From Echinostoma caproni (Eukaryota > Platyhelminthes > Trematoda > Plagiorchiida > Echinostomatidae), in assembly GCA_900618425.1 (NCBI GenBank), contig UZAN01043201.1:13284-42970 (forward strand): 29,687 nt of DNA, given 5' to 3'. A model generated the notes under the pieces. It searched no databases and was not told the origin of the DNA. It was given only the letters and a program-made list of their open reading frames with translations. This document shows positions 1 through 11,129 of this stretch, piece by piece. Numbering within the stretch: position 1 is the stretch's first letter; every line of letters starts with the position of its first letter. A program made the position numbers and the translations under genes.

Positions 1-1348
1 TGAAAGAAACAGAAAGGAGAGAGTGAAACTGCAGTTTCTTACGGCCCTCAATACGGTCAAGATTTGCACCAGGCTATACTGCGTTCACAAGCACGGTTTC
101 ATTAATGTGATTTCATTTCTAGACTACTCTTCATCTGGTTTGGCTTCTATTCCTCGTTCCTTCTTTCGTCATAAACTGTGGTCTTTCAGTTGCCCGATGC
201 TGTTATTAGCCTGGCTTACTGATCACTTGTCTGAGAGAACTCAATGCTTCGGGCTTGGTTGAAAGACACCGGAGCTGTTCATGAACAACTTCGAGGTACT
301 CCAAAGTGTAGTCATAATTGAAATTGCAATTGCTATAGACTCGAGTGGCACGAAAACCCGTTTGAGTTGTGCGTTTTCTACACGTTGCTGGAGTAATTAT
401 GAAAACAGTGACCGGATCGATCGAAGGCACATTGTAAACCGGGTTCACAAGGTGACATAGTCACTACACTATGCATGGACAAACTAGCCACCGTTTTTGC
501 TTCTTAACCCTAATTGGCATCGCTTCGCACTCATACTTTCAAAATTCTAGAAGCACACATTTATTCCAATAATTGTGTGTAGAGCAGTTACGCACGTGTA
601 TGAGGCAACGGATCGGGGGAAAAATCCGCCGGACAAATCCGGATAATCGTAAAACAGGTGGAGATTGTTATATAGTACGGCTTACAATTATTTGTGACCA
701 GAGTGCATATCTTAACAATGTAAAAGGTGAATGATTTGGTCACCAAATTTGCCCTAAGCGCGCGTTTTACACAAAAGGAGGCGTTCCAGGTTGCAATATA
801 TCACAAGGAAAAAAGAAAGTGTAGCGTAACACAAAGGAAAAGAACTGGAAGTAACAAATGGAGTACAAAACATGGCCATCAGTGCACGCAAATGCTTAGG
901 GACAAACAAAATTCGAAACGGTACGTTTTTGCAGTGGTTCAAATATGTATCAATAAGACGCCGATTGGCCAAATATGGTCATGAAAAAATCGAGTTATCT
1001 ATCAGGAGTTGGCTGGATTGTTTGCTCTTGATGCACCATGTCCTCGAATATCATGTGTGCGTGTTGTCTGCTGGAATAAGCGGCTCAAACCGATGAAATA
1101 TGTTAACCTTACGCTTCAAACATGCAACAAATCGAAAGGTTTAGTTCAGGAAAATAGGACAGGACAGGACCAAATTTCATTGTTACCAGATTAATCGAGA
1201 TAGTTTGGGACGTGTAACTAACTGTACGCCATTCAAGCACAATCTTGTGCCAGCGAACTGAATAAGCCACACACCAAATGGTATGTTGATTAACAAGTGA
1301 AACATTATTTCTCTTTTAAGTTTGATAAGATACAGTCGAGCTTCTGCG
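1..1348. other. no supported gene
   Basis: AT-rich sequence with only short open frames on both strands. A minus-strand frame at 206-448 contains a hydrophobic stretch followed by a basic Thr-rich segment (VFIITPATCRKR), which faintly recalls glycosyltransferase strands, but nothing after it continues that resemblance. I see no RNA gene, repeat or promoter that I can defend. The stretch is best read as intergenic or intronic. Confidence 0.6.

Positions 1349-1391
<43 letters not shown>
1349..1391. repeat. (AAC)n microsatellite
   Basis: About 14 uninterrupted AAC units, followed by a short degenerate tail (ATCAACAAA). Read on the minus strand it gives a run of leucines in an otherwise unremarkable frame, so that frame is a by-product of the repeat and not a gene. 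Such a perfect run is likely to vary in length between individuals. Confidence 0.95.
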
Positions 1392-2237
1392 TCAACAAAA
1401 ACACATCTAGCTTGCTGAAAACAGAAACACTAACTCTGTTTACAAATGTTTCCATCCTGTAAGGTTTTATCTGTAATGCAAATTGAACCATTCCTGGCAC
1501 TTTCACTCCACAACACGTGTGCAACCACCAACAAACATTTGACGCTATGGTGGACTGCATGGTTGCGTAATCGCACACCCAGACCGGCACACACAATTTT
1601 GTGTTTGGAATGAGATCTGAACCATGACGATTGTAATCTCCTCCAACATTATTGCAAATAGTTATTGCTGATTCCCCGATCAGAAAAATTATGAATAGAT
1701 GAAAAGCAACCTGTTTTTCTCAATTTTACTCAGTTGTAACGACCATAATACAATAAGAGGGAAGTTGTTGATCGTTTTTGAAATAAATTATCTCCGTTTT
1801 ATACATCGTACCGGATAGAATTTCGTTTTGATCACATTTAAAATCGGAGTTTGAAACTACTTCGGGGGTGTGACTTAGCAGGCCTCATATTGTTCTGTGT
1901 TAAAGTGTGTCTGGATATACTTTGTCAACAACCTACATATATTCGCTTCAAGCGATATCAAAATGCAGTCATAGTGTGTCGATATGGCTCTTTGTTTTAA
2001 CTATCACTAAAAATGATTACATTTTTAACAGCGACTTTTATCAATCCCGGCCAAGTGTATAAGATTTAAAGGTGCAAATGAAGCTACGATGAGGTGAGTG
2101 AAGTGAAGGAAACGGAAGGGGCAAACAAGTAGAATACCATCGGTAACATCACGTGTGTATCTCTACAGTGCTGCTCACCGCCTCAAGGAACACTAAACAG
2201 AAGGTTATGGCCTTAGTTCAACTATTAGCTGCGGAAG
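1392..2237. other. no supported gene
   Basis: No open frame with coding character and no recognisable repeat. The last 80 bases lead into the exon candidate at 2238. A short ATG-initiated frame (from about 2207, MALVQLLAAE...) overlaps that exon start in another phase and stops after 16 codons. Confidence 0.55.
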
Positions 2238-2411
2238 ATGTTCAGCCAAACGATTAGGAGATCATTAGTAGCCAATTTCAGACGACGGGGGATACTGGCT
2301 CTAATTAGTTGCTCCATGCAGATTTTCAAACCTCGTTTCCACATTGATTTGAACAAGGTTATATCTACCATGCCCCAGGAAATGAAAACGAGTGAAGAGC
2401 AGAGGATCAAT
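2238..2411 (+). CDS. possible 5' exon of an unrecognised gene
   Basis: I do not recognise the product. The frame opens with ATG at 2238 and runs 58 codons to a good splice donor (ATCAATG followed by GTAAGTACG at 2412). The predicted N-terminus (MFSQTIRRSLVANFRRRG) is rich in Arg and Ser and has no acidic residue in its first 18 positions. That is the composition of a mitochondrial targeting peptide, followed by a moderately charged segment ending in KTSEEQRING. Without the donor the frame would read on to a stop at 2489. No second exon could be located, so the gene is unproven. The evidence is composition plus one splice site only, and the frame could be a chance one. Confidence 0.25.
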
Positions 2412-4989
2412 GGTAAGTACGCACACTGTGCCGATCTCTATGGACGAACTCAACCAATCAAAATGCATTGTTCATCCCTGCACAGGTAAATTGCGCCCTG
2501 CAGTTCACCTCTGTCAGCCTACCAACGCGCGGCTAATCGGAAATCCCATGTTTTGACGGCCGTCTTGCACACAAAGTACCACACAGAACTGACCGCGAAG
2601 GGAACCATACTCGCACTGTATCACCACTGTCGGAACCCTGATGAGATTTATTAGTCAGAGGCCTATAACGCGGCTAAAATCAACCAAAATGCACAATAGT
2701 GTGCAGTGCTTTTCAATCTCTATTGGCCATTTTCTGAGTGTCCAGTCCCTTTGTGCACAGCATTACGAGACGTAACTGACGGACCACGCAACCACCTATA
2801 GAATATATAACCCAAGCATATAATGTGTCTTGTATGGATTGGCTGCTACGTGAATGGCTTGCGCAACCACACACTAGTCAAGCTGCATTCAGGGCTTCTT
2901 CCATTTTGAGCGCCGGATTGTTTTCCAATCATGAAACTTCAATTTGAAGGAGCAGGTTACGGTCATCAATCTCGGATTGTGGTTTTGTATTGTTTTCTCG
3001 GCACTTGCGAATTACTCTTTCGATGAGAATAGTTTTTATCATAAATATTTGATCTGGCAGCAACGATTCAGAGCCATTTACCTTTCTGCTTGACAGAACG
3101 ATTCGTATTTGGTTTTTAAAAATATACAGAAAGCGGTACACATTGACCAGTTCACAGATACCCAGCATTTTGTACGCGCCAGCCCACAGTACCTTTCTTG
3201 CATCTTGATGTAAAGTGTGCAGCACACTATTTATGGTTTTCACATTATTCTTCTAGTGTTCCTTAGCTATCAATATTTGCAAACGTGTCAGCAACGCAGC
3301 GCATATAACATCACATTTGTCTGGTTTCGCATTATATAAGAGCAATTTTAGAGATTTTTCCATATATCAGCCTGTCGAAGAGCACTAGGTGCAACAATAT
3401 GGCCTCCGGCAGAAAAAAAAGTAGTGGATGAAATAATGTGCACCCCATGTGCGATCCTGTCGGATTGGCACGTCTTTATCGCAAGACTTCTTTCGAGTTG
3501 CTCAGTATAATCTTGGTGTTTGGTCAAGCTAAAGCATTGGATAGTATACGATATTTTTCGTTGATAACATTAACACATGTGCCGCTGGGTTTGGGCAGTC
3601 TTCGTTAGACTAGTACTAGTTATACAGACCTTTAGTAAAAAAATATTTACAGACAACGCTGGTCGGTAGTATGAACTTATCCAGTATCATATGTACTCAG
3701 TGTGCAACTATAAAACGGATCTGAATAATACTAAGTCCGAAAAAGCCTCACATTTTGGAGCATGCAGTTTGTTTGTAATGTTATACCACACATATGCTTT
3801 TCGATTATGCCTACTGGAAAACAATTTCAGTTTCGTAATGCGGACCAACGTTTTCGAGAGACCAATTCTCTGAGATGCCTGCAATGTCTTAATACCCGTT
3901 ATTTATAATACTCTTTGTGGAGTTGCCACATGGTTCAGACAGTGGGCTTTTTTATCATAATGGCTTGGTACATCATGTTTGTACCTCGCTGAAGTCCCAT
4001 CTCAGTTTATTGCTTCTTCAAAATAATACATAATTTTGAAAAAATAAAAATAGATTATACATGATAGCGACCTGTAACAGAACCGTGGATATCACACACT
4101 TTCTCTTTTCCGCCCAAAACCGAAGTTATCTGTTCTTCTCCTGGTTTATCGTTCTGTGAATCCTGACATGAAACTTTGAAAACATTGTATTCATGTCATT
4201 ATGGTTCTGCGTTGTCAGCTCGATCAAGATAGTTTCCGATCCAGAAAACACACAGTTTATTAGCTCAATGTTAGGGAAACGTTTAAGCAAGAGGATAAAC
4301 CGATCTATTGAATATTGGACCAATTTTCAGATTCCGTTAGGTCGAACCATTGATTATGTGGAATAAGCGCTGATCTTTGATGCTTGATTGTTCAATCTAA
4401 CCGGCAGGGTGACTACAGATGACTTGATATAGGAGGAAACATTAAAACTGGTTTGGTTTTAGTTAGTGTAGCAGTTCAGTCGTTGATGAGGGAAGCCGTC
4501 TGTAGCCTCTGTACATGTTCACTTTTTAATATTGAACAAATGGCCTTAAATTTTGTCGCAATGAATGAATTATTTGTTTGATCTTAATATTCACAGAATG
4601 CAAATGTTTCAGTCGATATCTCTTGGGGCTAAATGACAAGATGGTTTAGAAACACAATTTCAGGTGAACAATTGTTTTCCGTAACTAATAATCATACCTT
4701 ATCAGGTTGTATGAGGGAAAGAAACCGACGGGTTGGAAGGAGAACAATAAATGTGGGGAACCGTTCACTTTGTGAACGTTGATGTACGTGTGTAAGTTGC
4801 ACAGAACATCCTCAGATTACTTCCGGAGTTTTGAGTTATGTCACGTTGGTCGTGTGACCCAATTTAGAGGGATCGGTGTAGTTGTGTGAAAATGTATGCA
4901 TGTATGGTCCAGAGGGGGAGGGGGGCAGGGGAGAGAGGTAGGTTCGTGAAGGGAAGATGGAAAGCCTGGATAAGATTCTTCTGGGTACA
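2412..4989. other. no supported gene
   Basis: About 2.6 kb of AT-rich sequence. A short perfect palindrome (ACTAGTACTAGT near 3611) and a short hairpin (GTTCAC-TTT-GTGAAC near 4764) are present but are too small to assign. A purine-rich stretch lies at about 4912-4965 (GGGGGAGGGGGGCAGG and onward). Open frames such as 2929-3243 on the minus strand show no domain I recognise. Confidence 0.55.
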
Positions 4990-5280
4990 TTGTTCGGGGG
5001 GCATATATTTAATACATATGGCTTCGTCTATGGTCAACGTATGCATTGTAACATATTTGGACCGGTTCAGAGGAGTCTGATAAATAATGCGGAATGCTTC
5101 ACTTGGGTTAACACAATGGCCAGTGTCTCCAAGTGAGCGAGAATCACACTGGTGATAGATCCGGTACCACCTTGACTCAGCCAACATGGATGGTGTTCTT
5201 TCATGTGGATAGATAACTGCCATGCCGTACAACCAACGTAGAGTGCGTCACAAACGCATCTGAACGATTAAACAACCATT
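4990..5280 (-). repeat. dispersed repeat family, copy A
   Basis: Read on the minus strand, this segment aligns by eye with 28575-28830 on the plus strand over nearly its whole length. Shared blocks include AAAGAACACCATCC, a GGATCTA block, an AAGCATTC block, a TATGTTA block and a GTTGACCA block. Copy A carries extra bases relative to copy B (a piece near 5105-5130 and about 14 bases near 5060-5075). In copy A a single minus-strand frame of 122 codons crosses most of the repeat, with the pattern SRWYRIY followed by NPSEAFRI. Copy B encodes the related SCWSRIY and NPLEAFKT. I cannot name the family. It may be a fragment of a larger coding element or a SINE that happens to stay open. Confidence 0.6.
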
Positions 5281-8200
5281 GAAGTGGTCAACATCTTTAT
5301 TCCGTCTGGCTATCAGGGGCGAATTTCTGAAAGATCATCGTATGTGCGCGGCGTTGAAAGTGGCTTTTATCGCTCCATTCAGTCGTCTTATGAGGATTTC
5401 AGCGGCAACTTCGACCTTAAAATGAAGACTAACAAACAGGTCCTTCTTTTCCACCTTAGCAGTGTGTACGTTTGGTACCCGTTCAGACGTATTTCGTTGA
5501 ATGAACAGGAACACATCACTGTTGTTCGTCTCGAAGCATTTGATGGAGCGTACCGTTTTCGGGGATTTTCTGAATAGCCAAAATAGTTCTGGGTTGCATT
5601 TTGATTTAGCTGCACAGAATAAATGCACACGTAGGCATTTTAAGTGTATGTGAACCATCAAGTTCGGTTATGAACGCTTATACCGGGAGGTGGTGGCATT
5701 CGCGTTCTCGTGTACTTTCAGTAGGTTTTGTTTAATCGAGTTGGTGTCAGCCCGGCGTTATTACCAAGATACGCAGTTCCGCCAGTTCGAGAAAAAAGTT
5801 AGTGAGACCAGGGCCACCCACCATCGATGCATACGGACTCAGACGGAGTCTTGGTCCATTGCACTTTATTAGTCTGTTCAAGGTTTGCAATAAAATTGTA
5901 CGTGGAGTTCAGCACCGTTTTGGAAGTGTGTCCGAACCCACTGCATGAACGCTGTCGATAACAGAAAACTAACTGACCAGTGCGTCAGTTCCTGATTCAC
6001 TGTGATCATTGCCCACCCACGTTCACAATCGGTTTCTACAGACTACATCTGATAGAATGAAGCTGCTTGACTGTAAACCGATTGCCAAGATAATGAGTAA
6101 ACTTTGGTTAAATCTGAAGTATTCATGGGGTTTTACACACCGTGCCAGAGCTATTCGTGTGCGTGCGTGCTAAACACTCACCCAGTGATCGTAATTGTTT
6201 CATTCAGTTTATTAACTTAACCGAGCACTGCGTATTCAGTACTTTTGGGCAGATCAGCGATAGCATATGTATTTGTGTTGTGACACTCGGTCAGCTGATA
6301 TTCATCCTCATTGCGGCTTGTTATTTGTTTCACAAGCTGGTAGCACCAGTAGATTGGGACACATCGGTGACTACTTGCTAAATCATACAAATATGCCCAC
6401 CTGATACGGGCTGTCTTCTTAGTTTAAAATTCACCATCCTCTTTTAAGCTTAACAAATAATTATCCACTTCAAATGTTTTTGTGAGCAAGTTGGTCTTTG
6501 AAACTCATTTTGATCGCATGATATGTTACGCATGACCACTAATAAATAACTGAATAGAAATGGTAGATCGACTTTGTTGAAAAGGAAGATCATTCAAAAA
6601 CTCTAGATTGCGCTTTGATTCACTCGCGTCATTTAGACCGAGATTTGTGAAATCCGAACCCACCACCTATCACCATAGTCCAACTACAGGCTACTTCGCC
6701 AAAGCCCTATGAGCAGGCAATATCTATTGAGTCTGTGTCATACAAAATTCAACCCGATCGTTAACCTATAGAAATCTGGTAGAATTTAATTACGTGCCTT
6801 CTGTTTTAAGTTTGCTCTGTTAGAGTGTTCCGATACTTAACCTTAAACAACCTATCAAATCCGGATCAACTACCACAAACGTTGGAGTCGACGGACACTC
6901 CTGCCGATTTTCTACTTTGTTGGCAATAATTCACGAGTAGCCAATGTCCGTTTTCATGCGAACGGTGGAGTTGGTTTATGAGTACTATACGGTACACACT
7001 GTGACCATCGCTTTCTTATTACTTGTATTTGAGCATCTAACATTATCATATATTAATAACAGTAAATAGTACTGAGATAACACAGAGTAAAAGTTGTCCC
7101 TTTGGACATTCAACTGAATACACTAGAGATGAATCGGTAAGGAACACACTGAGTCATAACATGTATGAAACCCTTGAGAAGGAAGGGAAGCAGTTCCATC
7201 GCTTTTCGTTTCGCCAACTCACACACATATCGACATGATGATAAACACATTTATCTGTATACCCTGAACTTCTTTGGACAGCTGTAACCTCAGTCGCCCT
7301 TCAAAACCCAAGAATTTCGTCAGTTCAAAGAGTTTTTGAGGAAGAACTGTACATCATTCTGGAATTTATGATCTAATGAAGACAATGTCATAAAATGCCA
7401 CAATTAAAACTTTGTATTCTTTGTAGTCTCTGGATCGGTACGAACTAAAACTGTATTTATTTGGATTTCCTTTGGCTGAAGCGGTCCCATAAATTACCGT
7501 CCACTTACACTTCTTTCTGTTCTGTTAGAAATCAACTATTGCTGATTCTCTGATGAAATAGCTCTAAAAGTATAACCTTCTGTCACCAGCTCTACACGGG
7601 TTTCAACAAAAACAGTCGTGCACCACAAATCTATTGATTGCAAAGGACGGATAGACGAGAACCGTCAAGGCAGGGGAGGCACATGATATCCCGCGGGAAT
7701 GACTGTTGACAAACATACCAAGTTTTAAATCGATTACTGTACAGCCGTGGCTAATGGCTTGAACGCCGCCTCATCATTAAGGCTGAAACCCGTTCTTCCC
7801 ACCTTCGTATACATTTGCGTGTGGTTAGAAATGCAGTGGATGAACAAAAGGACTTTTTGAGATGGAACAACACGCATCATTTGGCCCGTTTCTTTCAGTG
7901 AGGCATCCTAAAACCATATTTGAAAAGCGATCAGTTTTGCGGTACTGGTCGAGGTTGTCCATCATCTGTGCACTGAGAACGAGGTACATATTATCTGAAT
8001 CATTTTGGGCTTTTACCACCTGCAACATGATTAAGAGCTCGAAGTTCGTCCACAGCCTATTGATTGCACATCACAATCCACACATCCACAAGCCCCGAGG
8101 TATTTTCCTTCCATGGGTTATGCAACAGGACTAGAAAATGATGTGAGATTTTTTTGAAGTTTCTACCTGCAATGTTTATAATCCAATGTGCTGTTGAGTA

Positions 8201-8833
8201 TGAAAGGTAAAATTTTTGCGGTTGAACATAGTGGATGCACGATAAAATCATCCCGCGAAATTGGACGTTTTGGTGCTCGTCTACTAAATTTCTATGAACC
8301 GAAGTATTTTACTCACTCATGGTTACTGAAGGCCTAGGGTTAGCCTCACAATAGACAACCGTGAAAGGTTCCGACGGCAAGAAAACCGCAGGTCAAACCA
8401 TAGCGGTGGTGATGGTGATCAAGTCACTAGCGCATCGCCGCGGAGTTCATTTGTTCAAAACCCATCAAAGTGACCTAACTTTCCTAAATTTGTTATAGCA
8501 CGTGACCGCTCCTTGGATGACAGCTGTTTCAGACCGGAAAATGTTTATGCTGTGAAGTATTCGATAGAAGTAAGTTATTCTATAGTAATAATAGTAATAA
8601 TGGTTAAGTGGTAGGAGACCTAGGGAGTGCGTTTCAGAAAACTTCGTTCACAGGACAGTGCAGTTGGTCTTTTATAAACATGTTCTGATTATTTTTTGCT
8701 TGTTCTCATCCTAGGGAATTCCCCCCATAGTCACTGAAATCTATGAATAACTGGATCTAGTGGCTCGAATGGGCAGCAAACAGAATGGTTCATGCTATTG
8801 AACTAAAAGTTGTGCTATCGTGGTGATGGCGAT
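5281..8833. other. no supported gene
   Basis: At 5284-5661 one plus-strand and two minus-strand frames are open at once. This means a local lack of stop codons and not three genes, and none shows a known domain. Positions 5690-7820 show nothing recognisable. A minus-strand frame at 7825-8028 has coding-like composition (VVKAQNDSDNMYLVLSAQMM), but its possible splice sites are poor, so I did not call it. Confidence 0.5.
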
Positions 8834-9178
8834 TTAGGATGAAACTATTTTCTGTATCCCGTGTCTGCTTCTGTTGTAAAACCCCTTCAAAACTAAACCC
8901 ATTCCGCAGCACATTTTGAATAAATGTTTGCCAACCTGCAGATCGATCGGAAGCACATCATTTATATAAAATGCCCAATAAAAGTGAATTCCCGTTAACA
9001 AGAAGGACACTTGTCCATGCTTGTCCACGCCTTTTCCTTTCTGCCGCATTATTCTTCTTCTGATCCAGTGACGGTCACATTTATCGTGTACGCACACGAA
9101 TTCATCCCCACGAGCCAGAGCTGACTCAATCATGATCAAACAACCATTACACGTAACTAAAACAATATGCACGAGCAA
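8834..9178 (-). pseudogene. cysteine-containing coding remnant, possibly from a DNA transposon
   Basis: A 114-codon minus-strand frame with coding-like composition. Near its N-terminus it has a CX2C pair (CNGC), then about 15 residues, then a CX4C pair (CVHDKC), a layout expected of a small zinc-binding domain. A basic stretch (RHWIRRRIMRQKGKG) follows, then a hydrophobic block ending in HFYWAF. A Cys-pair zinc finger followed by a block with a Tyr-Trp-Ala signature is found near the N-terminus of Merlin/IS1016-like transposases, which is the basis of the suggestion. No catalytic acidic triad could be placed. Upstream on the same strand a sequence ending TATTGTTTTAG could be a splice acceptor, so a host exon is the alternative. 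The family name is inference only. Confidence 0.3.
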
Positions 9179-10344
9179 TTAATAATTATTGAATTAAATG
9201 GCGTCAGAGACGGATGCAATAGCGCTATAATTATATAATTTTTGCTGATTATTGATAACTATAACAAGAGCCTGTGTAAGTTTATTACCTTGTCAGTGAT
9301 GTGGCCACCATTTGTAGGTTATCCCCATATATACGTCCGTCACCTCACTTTGACAGTATTCTGCTTCATTATCCTCCGGCCTAGTGCCACTGTTATCTCC
9401 AAACTTAGTGCGATTTTTCACACCACTTTCCAATGCTCTAACACTGTCGGCTTCCGCGTAAGAACGAAAGCTCTGCGTGACAACCGGATTTACCCCTTCA
9501 ACATTGCGTAACCCGATGGTCTGTGGTAAAAGATCTACGGAGATATTGACTCAGTTTTGGATGCACCCCACTGGACTCATCAGTATTGCATTTACCACAA
9601 CCTCTTTATGTCAACCTCAGCTAAAGGTTGCTGCTCATTCACACAACGTGGGCAGTTGTACAATATTTATCGTGTATGTTTGTTTATTTGTTGATATCTG
9701 ACTGTTTGTTCCGCTGAATTCGTGATAGATACCGCGGCAATGTTTTACAAACAACCATTTCCAGGATTCCACGTAGGAGTCAATTGAGGAATAACACTTT
9801 CATCATGCTTTTATTGCCACTGAATTTTGCAGGTTATCCGGAAACAGTAAACTGGTGATCGTATGAAAACCTTTTCTCAACAAAGTTTGATCACGGAAGC
9901 AAGCTACCGGATTATAATACTGTTTGAACTTAGAGCCGGGTATTACATACCACGGGGGGAATGGTGTACTAAAATGTATTACTTTAGTAACCTCACTAAT
10001 GCACTCATATTTTGAAACAGAAAAAAACATTCGTTCGGATCAGCTACGACTATTAATCAGTAGTATTTGTGCACACAATTTTTATCGCGTTTAAATCAAT
10101 CTCCTTTTGTTTTAAGTGAATCGAAATCATGCATACTATGTAATCTTCTGCCTTTGAATTCTGACCAGGCTCACTTAGGGAATGTGACCAGAGTGACAGG
10201 CTATTATTATATTATATTTCACATTTGTTTGAGGACATATTGTGTGCCAAGCAAATCGTGGTACAATAATCTTTATAAAAAAGAAAAGCGTTCCATGATT
10301 GGCTTGCGGGCTGAATACTGTCAGGTTGCCCAGACCAAGGCAGG
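9179..10344. other. no supported gene
   Basis: AT-rich DNA with short open frames in several phases. The frames at 9242-9511 and 10067-10396 carry no motif I recognise, and the end of the latter runs into the repeat at 10345. No simple repeat longer than about 15 bases was seen. Confidence 0.55.
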
Positions 10345-10700
10345 TGAATTTTCTTCGGGAATCCACAACCCGAGCCTTCGGTTAGCCAAAGCCTGACCCG
10401 AAAGGCAGCGGGTCGGTGCGTGAAAATCGCAATCCATTGGGGGCCGATTTCCAGTTCATCGAATCATACGCCCTTCTGACGGGGTCAGATGTCCAAGGTA
10501 CCCAATACACCTCAGTGCCCAAATGAGCCGGTAACCATTACCACAACCGAAAAGGTGTGGGTTTGGTTTGTACGCCTTCTCATGGTAGGTTGGGAATCAG
10601 GGATTTTGGCCAACTCCCTTAGGTGAACAACCAGTGATCAACCAACTCGGTCATAGCCCCGAATGTCGGCTTTTCGTCCTTTCAATTTGGTGGGAAAACA
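10345..10700 (-). repeat. tRNA-derived SINE-like repeat
   Basis: This block is more GC-rich than its flanks. On the minus strand it carries an RNA polymerase III A-box-like sequence (TGACCGAGTTGG, 10642-10653). About 30 bases further on is a B-box-like sequence (GGCCAAAATCCC, 10600-10611), which is the normal spacing in a tRNA head. The rest of the block forms a unique body. It includes a hairpin-capable GACCC...GGGTC segment near 10396-10413 and a CGAGCCTTCGG segment. I did not find a second copy in the window, so the ends are estimated from the change in base composition. It is a tRNA-derived SINE by inference. Confidence 0.45.
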
Positions 10701-11129
10701 CCTCGGCCACGAAAAGGCAGTGAGGAGGGCTTTCTGAGCAGAGGCTATTAGAGTGCCAGGTTACTTGTGGCATGAGCAGAGGTTATACTGACCCGGAGCA
10801 CTATACTCCAAATGTATACTTTTGCACCCATCACTACCATTCACTCTCTCGTAAGTTGTATCCATTTGAGGAAATTTCACATTACCTATGAACTGTTTTT
10901 GAAATAGTTTGCATATACGAAAATGATCCCGACAAATTACCATTCAGTATCTCCTTTTTCACAAGCGTTTGGATGTGTTGAAAGGGCTCATTGGGTGCCG
11001 TAGGACACCGGATGGAGGCAAAATGCTCACATACGTGAAAACTCAACTTCATCTGATGGGAGCATTTAGAATACATTGTCCCGGTTTATACACTGATCGT
11101 TCACAAAGATTTTGCTTTGCAGGCTATGG
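10701..11129. other. spacer between SINE-like repeat and mariner remnant
   Basis: Unassigned sequence. It probably includes the 3' untranslated end of the minus-strand mariner, but no terminal inverted repeat matching the element's 5' end could be found here, so the outer boundary of the mariner on this side is unknown. Confidence 0.4.

Noticed and set aside
206..448. Minus-strand frame with VFIITPATCRKR
   Set aside because: The start loosely recalls glucuronyltransferase strands, but the expected following motifs are absent and no splice sites support an exon.
1183..1596. 137-codon minus-strand frame with a poly-Leu run
   Set aside because: Its length comes from the AAC microsatellite, and the flanking residues have no coding character.
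5284..5661. Three overlapping open frames on both strands
   Set aside because: They exclude one another as genes, and none shows a known domain. A local lack of stops explains them.
7825..8028. Minus-strand frame with coding-like composition
   Set aside because: The possible acceptor (ATGTTGCAG) lacks a pyrimidine tract, the donor is weak, and no family was recognised.
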